This document shows positions 8,267 through 17,135 of a DNA stretch of 64,000 bases, piece after piece; position 1 is the stretch's first letter; every line of letters begins with the position of its first letter. Source of the DNA: Bacteroidia bacterium (GTDB taxonomy: Bacteria > Bacteroidota > Bacteroidia > 2-12-FULL-35-15); NCBI GenBank assembly GCA_030654175.1, contig JAURXZ010000035.1, positions 186,001 to 250,000 on the forward strand, read 5' to 3'. Below the pieces are notes generated by a model, which saw nothing but the letters and a program-made list of their open reading frames with translations, ran no database searches and had not been told where the DNA came from. The position numbers and the translations under genes were made by a program.

Positions 8267-9295
8267 ATGTGGTATAATTCACTATTAGAGAAAAACAAGA
8301 TCCCTGATATACTCATTCGAAAAGGTATTCGCAGCTTACTTAAACAACGTCTTAACCAGGAAAACAAAGGCAATACTGAAACACAGCAGACTCATATTAT
8401 GAAATTGATAGAGGAATTAAAAAACTCTCCAATTGCCTTAAATACTGTTGATGCGAATGAACAACATTATGAGGTTCCTACAAAATTTTATCAATACTGC
8501 CTTGGTAAACACTTGAAATATAGCAGCGGCTATTGGAAAGATGGCGTTACGGATATTGATACTTCAGAAAAAGATATGCTGGAACTTACCTGCCAGAGAG
8601 CTGAATTACTAGACGGGCAAAACGTATTGGAATTGGGTTGCGGATGGGGTTCTTTATCTCTTTTTATGGCATCCCGCTTTCCAAAAAGCAGCTTTACTGT
8701 GGTTTCAAATTCCCGAACACAAAAACTATACATTGACGAACAAGCCATCAACAGAGGGATTAAAAACCTTACTGTGATCACAGCCGATATTAATGTATTT
8801 AATATTGATGGGATCTTTGATAGAATTGTTTCGGTGGAAATGTTTGAACACATGCGTAATTATCAAAAATTAATGCAAAAAGCTTCAGGATTTTTAAAGG
8901 CAGATGGAAAACTTTTTGTTCACATTTTTACTCATAAAGAATATGCCTATAAATTTGAAGTAATAGATGAAAGCGACTGGATGAGTAAATACTTTTTCAC
9001 CGGAGGAATTATGCCCAGTGATCATCTATTACTGTATTTTAATGAAAACATGAGTATTGAACAACACTGGCATGTAAATGGGATCCATTATAGTAAAACA
9101 TCCGAAGCATGGCTCAGGAATATGGATAAACATAAGAAAGAAATAATGCCGATGTTTGAAACTACCTATGGCAAAGAGCAAGCTTTAAAATGGTGGGTAT
9201 ATTGGAGGATATTTTACATGTCATGTGCCGAATTATGGCGATATAATGATGGCAACGAATGGATGATAAGCCATTACCTATTTAAGAAAAAATGA
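8267..9295 (+). CDS. SAM-dependent methyltransferase of the CFA-synthase superfamily, short form
   Basis: 342 residues lacking the N-terminal lipid-binding domain of classical CFA synthase. The SAM motif LELGCGWG is at 121-128, with IVSVEMFEHM later. The segment aligned with the bicarbonate-binding Cys of CFA/mycolate synthases reads YSSGYW (85-90), so Ser87 replaces that Cys, while a later VHIF keeps a His. This resembles the branch containing coclaurine N-methyltransferase-like enzymes. The substrate may be an acyl chain or another acceptor. It lies 61 nt after the DUF1295 gene. Confidence 0.85.
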   Translation: MWYNSLLEKNKIPDILIRKGIRSLLKQRLNQENKGNTETQQTHIMKLIEELKNSPIALNTVDANEQHYEVPTKFYQYCLGKHLKYSSGYWKDGVTDIDTSEKDMLELTCQRAELLDGQNVLELGCGWGSLSLFMASRFPKSSFTVVSNSRTQKLYIDEQAINRGIKNLTVITADINVFNIDGIFDRIVSVEMFEHMRNYQKLMQKASGFLKADGKLFVHIFTHKEYAYKFEVIDESDWMSKYFFTGGIMPSDHLLLYFNENMSIEQHWHVNGIHYSKTSEAWLRNMDKHKKEIMPMFETTYGKEQALKWWVYWRIFYMSCAELWRYNDGNEWMISHYLFKKK

Positions 9296-9430
9296 TTTTG
9301 TATTATACCTATTAAAATTATTCATACAATAACAAAACATACATATTAAAGCATTTTTGACAGTACACTATATTAATTCGGTTGTTCCAAAACCAACTAT
9401 TTAAAATTTTTTTGTCATTATAAAATCAAA

Positions 9431-10675
9431 ATGGAAAAATTAGCTATCATCGGAACAGGAGTTGCCGGAATGGGTTGTGGACATTTCCTTCACAAAAAAT
9501 ACGATATTACTTTTTTTGAACAAAACGATTATATCGGAGGACACACCAACACTGTTACTATTGATGAAGATGGGCAGCCAATATTTATTGACACAGGGTT
9601 CATGGTCTTCAACTATGCTACCTATCCGCATCTATGTAATTTATTTGAACAAATAAAAGCACCGGTAAAAAAATCAAGTATGTCGTTTAGCGTTCAACAT
9701 CTTGAAAGCGGTCTGGAATACTGTGGTTCAGGTTTGGATGGTTTATTTGCTCAACGAAAAAATATTTTTAATGTACGATACATAAAAATGTTAATGGAAA
9801 TAACCCGTTTCAACAGGGAGAGTATTAAAATTTTAGAAAACCCTAAATACGCGGACTATACATTAGGCCAATTCATCAAGGAATTTAATTACAGTGACGA
9901 TATGCTTTGGAAATATTTAGTTCCTATGGGATCAGCTGTATGGTCTACTCCAATGGAGCTAATGCTTGACTTTTCAGCGATATCATTAATTAAGTTTTTT
10001 CAAAACCATGGGTTCTTAGGCATGAATACTCAGCACCAATGGTATACACTGCATAATGGAAGCCAGGCCTACCGGGAATTATTAATAAAACCTTTTAAGG
10101 ATAAAATAAAAACGAACAACGCGGTTTTAAAAGTAGTTCGGAACGATAACAAGGCTGTTATACATTCTTCTGATGGTGCAATCCAGGAGTTCGATAAAGT
10201 CATTTTCGCATCCCATGCCGATCAGACTTTACGTATGATAGAGCAACCTACTGCAAACGAAAAACGTTTATTGTCTTCTTTTAAATATCAAACAAACAGT
10301 TCTACAATACATACTGATGAATCAATAATGCCTAAGAACAAAAAGGTATGGAGCAGTTGGAATTACAGGATCGAAAATAAAAACGGAATACAAATTCCAA
10401 CTACTATATACTGGATGAATAGTTTACAGCAAGTTTCAAAAAATAAAAATTACTTTGTATCTATAAACGCACTGCCTGATAGTATTGATAAAAGTAAAAT
10501 TTTGAAAGTCATTGACTATGAGCATCCGCTATTTGATATTGCAACAAAACAAGCACAAACAGAATTGCATAAATTAAACGCGAAAGGTCCTCTTTATTTT
10601 TGTGGAAGCTATTTCAAATATGGTTTTCATGAAGATGCTTTTGCTTCAGCAGTTGAACTTTGCACAGCTTTATAA
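9431..10675 (+). CDS. FAD-dependent oxidoreductase (amine-oxidase fold) of the CFA cluster
   Basis: 414 residues. The N-terminal dinucleotide-binding motif is GTGVAGMGCG (8-17), followed by the acidic strand end and GG of the FAD motif (FFEQNDYIGGHTNT). The C-terminus has the family closing motif (CGSYFKYGFHEDAF). Close homologues sit next to DUF1365 and CFA synthase in many bacteria, and plant cyclopropane synthases carry a related FAD domain fused upstream of the CFA domain. A role as acyl-chain desaturase or reductase is likely, but the direction of the redox reaction is not known here. Preceded by 135 nt of AT-rich spacer. Confidence 0.88.
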   Translation: MEKLAIIGTGVAGMGCGHFLHKKYDITFFEQNDYIGGHTNTVTIDEDGQPIFIDTGFMVFNYATYPHLCNLFEQIKAPVKKSSMSFSVQHLESGLEYCGSGLDGLFAQRKNIFNVRYIKMLMEITRFNRESIKILENPKYADYTLGQFIKEFNYSDDMLWKYLVPMGSAVWSTPMELMLDFSAISLIKFFQNHGFLGMNTQHQWYTLHNGSQAYRELLIKPFKDKIKTNNAVLKVVRNDNKAVIHSSDGAIQEFDKVIFASHADQTLRMIEQPTANEKRLLSSFKYQTNSSTIHTDESIMPKNKKVWSSWNYRIENKNGIQIPTTIYWMNSLQQVSKNKNYFVSINALPDSIDKSKILKVIDYEHPLFDIATKQAQTELHKLNAKGPLYFCGSYFKYGFHEDAFASAVELCTAL

Positions 10676-10732
10676 ATATTGATGTATAAATCAGTATAAT
10701 TGTAAAAATGGCAAAAGTTAGAGAATGATTTT

Positions 10733-10740
10733 TAACTTTG
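10733..10740 (+). promoter_or_regulatory. Candidate -7 box TAACTTTG before the DUF1365 gene
   Basis: An exact match to TAnnTTTG, 48 nt upstream of the ATG at 10789, inside a 113-nt gap. No clear -33 element is visible. It suggests the DUF1365-CFA pair could have its own promoter. Confidence 0.35.
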
Positions 10741-10788
10741 GTATAAATGTATTTTATATATAAAATGTTCTAATTTCCATTTTAAATT

Positions 10789-11583
10789 ATGCTGAACTCT
10801 TGCCTTTATAAGTGTACCGTAATGCATAATCGTTTGGAACCTAAACAACACAGGTTCCATTACAATATATTTATGTTCTACATCGACCTGGATGAAATTG
10901 ACCAACTCAGCCAGAAGCTATGGATGCTGAGCCGGAACAAATTTAATTTTTTCAGTTTTAAGGATAGTGAACATTTGCAATTGCCACGCGAAAATCCTGA
11001 TAAATCAAAAAACGTTAAACAGCACATTACTGATTATCTTCAGCAAAATGGTATTACCATTGGAAATGGAAAAATCAAGTTACTTACTAACTTGAATGTA
11101 TTAGGCTATAATTTTAATCCGGTTTCTTTTTATTATTGTTTTGATGCTAATAACTCACCACTATGCGTAGTTGCTGAAATTGGAAATACATTTGGTGAAA
11201 TTAAACCTTTCTTTTTGGGTGAAAATAATTTGACTGCAAACAAATTTCATCTGAATACAACTAAATACTTTTACGTTTCTCCCTTCATCGATCATGATAC
11301 TAATTTTGATTTTAATTTGGAGATCCCTGATCATAAATTGAATATCAGGATTGATGATTATAAGAACGAAAAACGTTTTTTCATAAGCACATTAACGGGA
11401 GTACGTGAGCCTGTAAGCAATTTTAATTTAATAAAGTATAGCATTCGTTTTCCATTTATTACGTTAAAAATTATAACTTTGATACATTGGAATGCTATAA
11501 AACTCTGGCTAAAAAAAATACCTTATCGCAAAAAATCAGCCGATCAGGAATTGCAGCGGGATGCTTATAGAAAGTATAATTAG
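10789..11583 (+). CDS. DUF1365 domain protein
   Basis: 264 residues spanning the whole DUF1365 domain: N-terminal LYKCTVMHNRLEPKQHRFHY, then LLTNLNVLGYNFNPVSFYYC (about 99-118), which is the most conserved core of the family, and a C-terminal hydrophobic/basic helix near 210-240. The family is almost always encoded between an FAD oxidoreductase and a CFA-type methyltransferase, exactly as here. No biochemical role is established to my knowledge; it may bind or present lipid substrate at the membrane. Confidence 0.88.
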   Translation: MLNSCLYKCTVMHNRLEPKQHRFHYNIFMFYIDLDEIDQLSQKLWMLSRNKFNFFSFKDSEHLQLPRENPDKSKNVKQHITDYLQQNGITIGNGKIKLLTNLNVLGYNFNPVSFYYCFDANNSPLCVVAEIGNTFGEIKPFFLGENNLTANKFHLNTTKYFYVSPFIDHDTNFDFNLEIPDHKLNIRIDDYKNEKRFFISTLTGVREPVSNFNLIKYSIRFPFITLKIITLIHWNAIKLWLKKIPYRKKSADQELQRDAYRKYN

Positions 11584-11678
11584 GATTAAAAAAGGAGAGA
11601 ATAAAAAAAGTGTTTTTTCAATTGAAGATTTCTTAAATTAAATTTAATTCGTATTTCATACTAGTATTTCCAGGGAAT

Positions 11679-12917
11679 ATGCCACAAACTGCAACCTCAA
11701 CAATCAAACGCAATTTTTATGAGAAAGTAATTATTGAATTGCTTTCAAAAATGAATCAGGGAACCCTAAACCTAATTTTGCCTACCGGAGAGTTAGTGAA
11801 GATCGGTAATGGGCTCAACGAAATTGTTGCAACTATTGAAGTGAAAAATAATTATTTTTTCAAACGCTGTGTTTTATATGGTGATATCGGATTTGGCGAA
11901 GCGTATGTAGATGGAGACTGGGAAACGGATAATATTTCCAATGTAATTAAATGGATATTATTAAATGTTGATAATGCACCAACAGCATCCGGAAGCCAGG
12001 CGCAAGCCTTTGCACTAAACATATTAAAGTTTTTCAATACAATTTATCACAAAAAAAGGGCTAACAGTATAAATGGCTCCAGAAAAAACATTTCTGAACA
12101 TTATGATCTGGACAATAATTTCTTTGGCCTCTTCCTCGACCCTACCATGACCTATTCCTGCGCTTATTTTAAAAAAGAGGGAATGAGTTTGCAGGAAGCA
12201 CAAATAGAAAAATACGAAAGACTTTGTGAGCAATTGAAATTAAAACCAACCGACCATGTTCTTGAAATAGGAAGCGGATGGGGTCAGAATGCGATTCATA
12301 TAGCAAGGCAATATGGCTGCAAAGTAACAACAGTAACTATTTCGGAAGAGCAATATAAACTTACTAAAGAACGGGTAGAAAAAGAAAAACTCACCGATAA
12401 AATAAATATTTTACTAAAAGATTATCGCCTTATTGAAGGTAAATTCGATAAAATTGTTTCCATTGAAATGTTGGAAGCGGTAGGCCATAAATTTTTGGAA
12501 GTTTATTTTAAAAAATGTAATGACTTACTTAAGAAGGACGGTATTCTTGCTATCCAGGTAATTACCTGCCCGGATTCCAGGTACGAAAGTTTACGAAACG
12601 GAGTAGATTGGATTCAAAAGCATATTTTCCCCGGCTCTTTGTTACCGTCTGTGAGTACTATTAATAAAGCAATTAATAACACTTCAGATATGACCTTGGT
12701 TGATCTCAAAGATATGGGATTGCATTATGCACGCACTTTATCGGCATGGCAAAAAGAATTTAATCAGCAATTATCTGAAGTTAAAAAAATGGGCTTTGAT
12801 GAGCGTTTTATACGCAAATGGAACTATTATTTCAGCTATTGCGAAGCTGCATTTGAAATGCGTAACATCCATGTAATGCAAATGGTTTATGCCCGACCGA
12901 ACAATACAAATCGTTAA
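11679..12917 (+). CDS. Cyclopropane-fatty-acyl-phospholipid synthase family protein, full length
   Basis: 412 residues: an N-terminal lipid-binding domain (about 20-115) and a C-terminal SAM methyltransferase domain. Visible motifs are the active-site segment TYSCAYF (158-164, Cys161), the SAM motif EIGSGWG (196-202), SIEMLEAVGH (261-270), HIFPGSLLPS (315-324) and YYFSYCEAAF near the C-terminus. The position of the mycobacterial HTI histidine is Gln (AIQVIT), as in the plant-type subfamily. It should add a methylene or methyl group from SAM across the double bond of a membrane phospholipid acyl chain. It ends the lipid cluster, 39 nt from the convergent CotH gene. Confidence 0.9.
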   Translation: MPQTATSTIKRNFYEKVIIELLSKMNQGTLNLILPTGELVKIGNGLNEIVATIEVKNNYFFKRCVLYGDIGFGEAYVDGDWETDNISNVIKWILLNVDNAPTASGSQAQAFALNILKFFNTIYHKKRANSINGSRKNISEHYDLDNNFFGLFLDPTMTYSCAYFKKEGMSLQEAQIEKYERLCEQLKLKPTDHVLEIGSGWGQNAIHIARQYGCKVTTVTISEEQYKLTKERVEKEKLTDKINILLKDYRLIEGKFDKIVSIEMLEAVGHKFLEVYFKKCNDLLKKDGILAIQVITCPDSRYESLRNGVDWIQKHIFPGSLLPSVSTINKAINNTSDMTLVDLKDMGLHYARTLSAWQKEFNQQLSEVKKMGFDERFIRKWNYYFSYCEAAFEMRNIHVMQMVYARPNNTNR

Positions 12918-12956
12918 TAATTAGGGATATTCTATAAGTAAATCCTGATCAACAAC

Positions 12957-15464
12957 CTATCTCAGCAACTGTACAAATCCCTTTGTATTCGTTTCTGTAC
13001 CATCATTCGCCATTCCGGTAAGTACATAAAAGTAAACCCCTACTTTACAAGGAAGCCCACTTGTTGTGCGCCCATTCCAGCCCTCATTTAGTTTTGTTAA
13101 TTCATTTACTAAAATACCCCAACGGTCATATATTTTACAATTTATTGTTGCCATATTCTGAGATGCGACTTTAAAAATATCATTTACTCCATCATCATTA
13201 GGAGAAAACACAGTAGGTATAGTAAGCGCACCTGTAGTTAAAGGCAACGGAGGCTGTGCAATAAGTCGAAATACTGCAATCACCGTGTCTTGCTGGGTAA
13301 AAGAAACAGACACTGAATCAACTAAAGTAGATGGTAAAAGTGTATGATTTTGAATTTCCCAGTGATCGAATACATACCCGGTATTTGCGCTGGCTCTGAA
13401 AACAGTTTGCATACCACCAAAATATGGAGCCTGAAACATATAGGCTGAAGGCGTTATACTGTTGATCTTAACATTACCACCTCCTGCAGGAACTACATCA
13501 ACTGATATGGGATAAGGGCCTGTCAACGAATAACAGTCCATTACCCCCTGTGTCATTGCATTACAGCGAGTACTGATATCAGTCCGAAATGAGGCCGCAT
13601 TCGCCTGCCAGGTACTGTATGTCCCGCCCCACCTGGTGCATTGCCCTTGCATTTCAGGCTGGATCACAGCAATCATGCTATCATATAAAGGAAGAGTAAA
13701 AGAACAATTCAATGTTGTGTTCATTAAATCGATATACCGGGCTTGATAAAATTGTTTAAATCCGGGGTTTGCCATTAAAGAATTTAACATTTGAGTGTGG
13801 CCTTGTCCTCCTGGATCTGGCAAGGTTTCCACATCACAAGGGTCCGCATTAGGCGTTGGATCAGGTACCCCTGTATAATTAATATAATGTCCCATTATAG
13901 CATCCAAATCCCAAAGTGTATAACGCCATTTCTTTTTATCACCAGAAGGGTTTAACCCCCTCCACCAGGCAGTATTATAATTCAACCAATCGCTGGTAAC
14001 TAACCATGAATTAAAAACGAAATAATCGACAAAACTTTTTACGTTAAATACAGAATCCACATAATCGTAATTAGCCTGTACGGCCATATTGTTTGTTATA
14101 ATATAATTCTTCAATACATCCCAATCTGTTTGGGCCTGCACTCCACCGTATTCGCTCCAGGTGCCACCCCAGGTTTTTAAATACTGAAGCTCTTCTTCGG
14201 GCTGATCATAATAATAGTCAGTAAAATCAGAGTCGTCAACTTTTTCGCGAACATCATATACACCCCAATACTGGCCATTTACATATAGAACAGCCGGTGC
14301 CCATGTACGTTCATCTAAATTCAAATTTCCCCTTTGCGACAATGTATGCGCATAGGAATCGCGAATGTGTGCACCTCCTGTTTCAAAAGGATAATTGTCG
14401 TTTGCTGCCGGCTTAAATATTATTCTTTGAAATGAACTACGGGATTTATTACTGAAGACTTTATAATTAATAGCATAATTATATCCCATCTCATCTTTTG
14501 ATACATAATCGAATCCTCGTTGGTCGTAAGCCCATGAATCATTGCCATGTTTATTTGTCAGACCATTTGTCTCTGCCACCTGCGCTTTGCTTTCGTCAAA
14601 ATATTCCAGACCTGTTTCAGGATCTAAATAGGATCCGCTTAATAGATCATCTACCTGATCGCCAAATACTGAAACAACAGCTACCGTGTGATTGGTATTA
14701 ATAAAATAGGTATTGCTTTCTACGAAACTTGAAGGGACCAATGGGTCTGAACTGAATGTTCTTGCTCTTAAAACAGTTGTAGTTGAAATAGAAATGGGAG
14801 CAGAATAGATTGTTGAACCGGTTGTTGGAATAGAACCATCAACAGTGTAATATATTGAAAGTCCTGTACCAGGGGCAGTAATTGAAACTGTTTGTGCGGA
14901 GGCGTAAAACCCGGCAGGAATATCCATTGATGGACGTATAGCATATTCCAATTTTGCGGCAGTATTAGATGCGGCAGGGCTTGGTGTAGTAAACACTCCC
15001 CATATAGCGCCCCCGTCTGTTGTTCTTCCTCTTGAGTGATTTTCCTGAGTTGGATTTAATGTGATCGAATCAATAATAACACCGGATGCATCAGCAAAAA
15101 CAAGGGCTTCTGGCTTAGTTTGAGTAAGTTTAATACCGGCATGAACATTAATTCCATTAAGGGTGTCATTGCCGGAGATCCAGATGATCAGATAACTGTT
15201 AGCACCAATTGAAACGCCAACTGGTATTGGCCATTTTGTGGGATTACTGATCTTATCACTTAAATAATATCCGGATAAAGAAACAGCTGAACTGCCTGCA
15301 TTATACAATTCGACCCAGTCAGGAGTTTCTCCATAATTATCGACAATTGTATTAACGTTTGAACAGGAATACTCATTAACTATCACCTGGCTGTTTGCCT
15401 TGCTGATAAAGCAAAAAAAAGCAATTAAAAGTGATAAAACTCCAGCGTAATTTTTCAAATTCAT
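12957..15464 (-). CDS. Secreted lamin-tail / CotH-kinase protein with type B T9SS sorting domain
   Basis: 835 residues. Signal peptide 1-25; lamin-tail domain about 26-135 (VNEYSCSN, PDWVELYN, GYYLSD); chitobiase/beta-hexosaminidase C-terminal-like domain about 178-252 (YYTVDGSIPTTGS); CotH-like region about 260-620 (GAHIRDSYAH, YVNGQYWGVYDVREK, LWDLDAIMG); a bacterial-repeat module about 665-740 (FDHWEI); and the gliding-motility-associated C-terminal CHU_C domain about 750-835 (FSPNDDGVNDIF, IYDRWG, WNGRTTSG). It should be exported by Sec and then by the type IX system to the surface. CotH proteins phosphorylate spore-coat proteins in Bacillus; here the kinase activity and substrate are unknown. 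Confidence 0.92.
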   Translation of the reverse strand: MNLKNYAGVLSLLIAFFCFISKANSQVIVNEYSCSNVNTIVDNYGETPDWVELYNAGSSAVSLSGYYLSDKISNPTKWPIPVGVSIGANSYLIIWISGNDTLNGINVHAGIKLTQTKPEALVFADASGVIIDSITLNPTQENHSRGRTTDGGAIWGVFTTPSPAASNTAAKLEYAIRPSMDIPAGFYASAQTVSITAPGTGLSIYYTVDGSIPTTGSTIYSAPISISTTTVLRARTFSSDPLVPSSFVESNTYFINTNHTVAVVSVFGDQVDDLLSGSYLDPETGLEYFDESKAQVAETNGLTNKHGNDSWAYDQRGFDYVSKDEMGYNYAINYKVFSNKSRSSFQRIIFKPAANDNYPFETGGAHIRDSYAHTLSQRGNLNLDERTWAPAVLYVNGQYWGVYDVREKVDDSDFTDYYYDQPEEELQYLKTWGGTWSEYGGVQAQTDWDVLKNYIITNNMAVQANYDYVDSVFNVKSFVDYFVFNSWLVTSDWLNYNTAWWRGLNPSGDKKKWRYTLWDLDAIMGHYINYTGVPDPTPNADPCDVETLPDPGGQGHTQMLNSLMANPGFKQFYQARYIDLMNTTLNCSFTLPLYDSMIAVIQPEMQGQCTRWGGTYSTWQANAASFRTDISTRCNAMTQGVMDCYSLTGPYPISVDVVPAGGGNVKINSITPSAYMFQAPYFGGMQTVFRASANTGYVFDHWEIQNHTLLPSTLVDSVSVSFTQQDTVIAVFRLIAQPPLPLTTGALTIPTVFSPNDDGVNDIFKVASQNMATINCKIYDRWGILVNELTKLNEGWNGRTTSGLPCKVGVYFYVLTGMANDGTETNTKGFVQLLR

Positions 15465-15617
15465 TGAAAAAAGTATTAGATAAATATTTTTCTACTTCGC
15501 TAAGTTATAACTATTATCTGATTTTCAAAAGGATTCTGCCAGCCAACTGTATTTATTCAGGTTAGCGAGAATTATTACACGGATTTATTGCGGTACAAGG
15601 GGGAATTTGAAAAACAA

Positions 15618-16115
15618 TTAAATTTTCTGGCCCAACTCAATTACTTCCAGATCTTTTATCTGGCTGCCATCAATGGTGAACCTGACAAGTGTTTTTACTT
15701 TATGAAAACCATGAATACCGGCAGCACCCGGATTAATATGTAATAATTTATATTTTTCATCAAACATCACTTTTAAAATATGAGAATGCCCGCAGATAAA
15801 TAATTTGGGAGGACTTTTTTTTATTTCTTCCAGTGCTTCAGTTGAGTATCGGTTGGGATAACCACCAATATGTGTCATAAAAACATCAACACCTTCACAT
15901 ATAAACCGTTGATTTTTAGGATGAACCTTACGAACATCCTGCCCATCAATATTTCCATAAACTGCCACTACAGGCTTGATCTTTGATAATTCGTCAGTAA
16001 TAGAAACAGTACCAACATCACCTGCATGCCATATCTGGTCGCAGGTGTCGAAATATTTAAAAATTTTGGGATCTAAATAATTATGTGTGTCGGAAAGGAG
16101 TGCTATACGTTGCAT
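15618..16115 (-). CDS. YfcE/MJ0936-type metallophosphoesterase
   Basis: 165 residues with the full metal-binding set: SDTHN (8-12), HAGD (30-33), YGNIDG (54-59), MTHIGG, CGHSH and a final HINPGAAG. This is the compact calcineurin-like phosphodiesterase family that cleaves phosphodiesters with Mn2+ or Ni2+; the physiological substrate is generally unknown. It stands alone between the CotH gene and the Bat operon. Confidence 0.9.
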   Translation of the reverse strand: MQRIALLSDTHNYLDPKIFKYFDTCDQIWHAGDVGTVSITDELSKIKPVVAVYGNIDGQDVRKVHPKNQRFICEGVDVFMTHIGGYPNRYSTEALEEIKKSPPKLFICGHSHILKVMFDEKYKLLHINPGAAGIHGFHKVKTLVRFTIDGSQIKDLEVIELGQKI

Positions 16116-16253
16116 ATCAACACAGAATTAATTTTACAATCTGGTAATTTTACAGTAGGCAATTTAACGATGTAGCAATTTAATAATTTCAAAATCAGAT
16201 AGCAATTGGAAAAAGACAAGTAATTCGTTAAAAACCGTAATTCGCAGGAGGTA

Positions 16254-17135
16254 TTATATCTTTTGTAATTCAGATCTTTTTATCCAACCGGTATTTCCAT
16301 TTGCAATTTTTATTTCAACCCAACTAACGTCTTCCTGAGTAACATTTACTTTAGTTCCTTCGTGTAAAATAAACAGTTTGGTCCCTTTTTCATTTGGAGA
16401 GCCGGTTACTGTTATTGAAGGGGAAGTAATAATTGCTTCACTGCTATTTTTGGTAATGCTATATTTATGTTGTGCAATAAAAAATGTAATTAAACTTAAA
16501 ATAACAAAGGTTGCGCCACCAAAAAATCCGAACTGTTTAAGTCCTCTTTTTTGCATTGTTATGTACATAGCGAATAATATTAAGGAGATACAAATCAACA
16601 GAATACAAAGTTGTGACCAAGCCTTTTCGGTCATAAGATCTACCAATCCATTTTTCCACTGACTTAAAAACAATTGAGGAGCAGCATCAATTTTATCCTC
16701 TGTTTTTTGGTTGGCCAACTTTAAATTGAAATTAAAATCTTCGTTGTCCGGTTCTAATTTTAATGCACGTTCATAATTCAAAATAGCTAATGCGATATTA
16801 TTGGTTTTATAAAACGAATTGCCCAAATTAAAATATACTTCGGGAGCTTCCTGACCATTGCTTATAATATTCTCATACAATTTAGAAGCCTTACTGTAAT
16901 CACCTTTGGAGTAGGCGCTATTTGCACTATCAAGCAACAGGTTGTTTGTATTTGCATCAGCGAATGAATACAAAAAAGTAAACAGCAGTATTAAAACCAA
17001 TTTTAGTTTTACCGGTACGGCCAAAAGCGCCTTAGGAAAAGATGAGCTAACGCATAAGCTATTATTGCAACACAACAAAGCGCTGTTGCTCCCATCCGGG
17101 GACACAAGAACAAACTGCCTTTTATTTGATTTCAT
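16254..17135 (-). CDS. batE: BatE: TPR and SH3-like protein of the aerotolerance operon
   Basis: 293 residues: a hydrophobic export/anchor segment at about 44-62, TPR units about 68-135, two membrane helices near 157-180 and 187-208, and an SH3b-like C-terminal domain (TKVNVTQEDVSWVEI, GNTGWIKRSELQKI). The start at 17135 overlaps the end of batD by 14 nt. The first ~42 residues are unusual for the family (a Ser/Cys-rich stretch ALLCCNNSLCVSSSF), and no ATG lies closer to the hydrophobic segment; a TTG there is an alternative start. Bat proteins are linked to aerotolerance and envelope stress in Bacteroides and Leptospira. Confidence 0.85.
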   Translation of the reverse strand: MKSNKRQFVLVSPDGSNSALLCCNNSLCVSSSFPKALLAVPVKLKLVLILLFTFLYSFADANTNNLLLDSANSAYSKGDYSKASKLYENIISNGQEAPEVYFNLGNSFYKTNNIALAILNYERALKLEPDNEDFNFNLKLANQKTEDKIDAAPQLFLSQWKNGLVDLMTEKAWSQLCILLICISLILFAMYITMQKRGLKQFGFFGGATFVILSLITFFIAQHKYSITKNSSEAIITSPSITVTGSPNEKGTKLFILHEGTKVNVTQEDVSWVEIKIANGNTGWIKRSELQKI

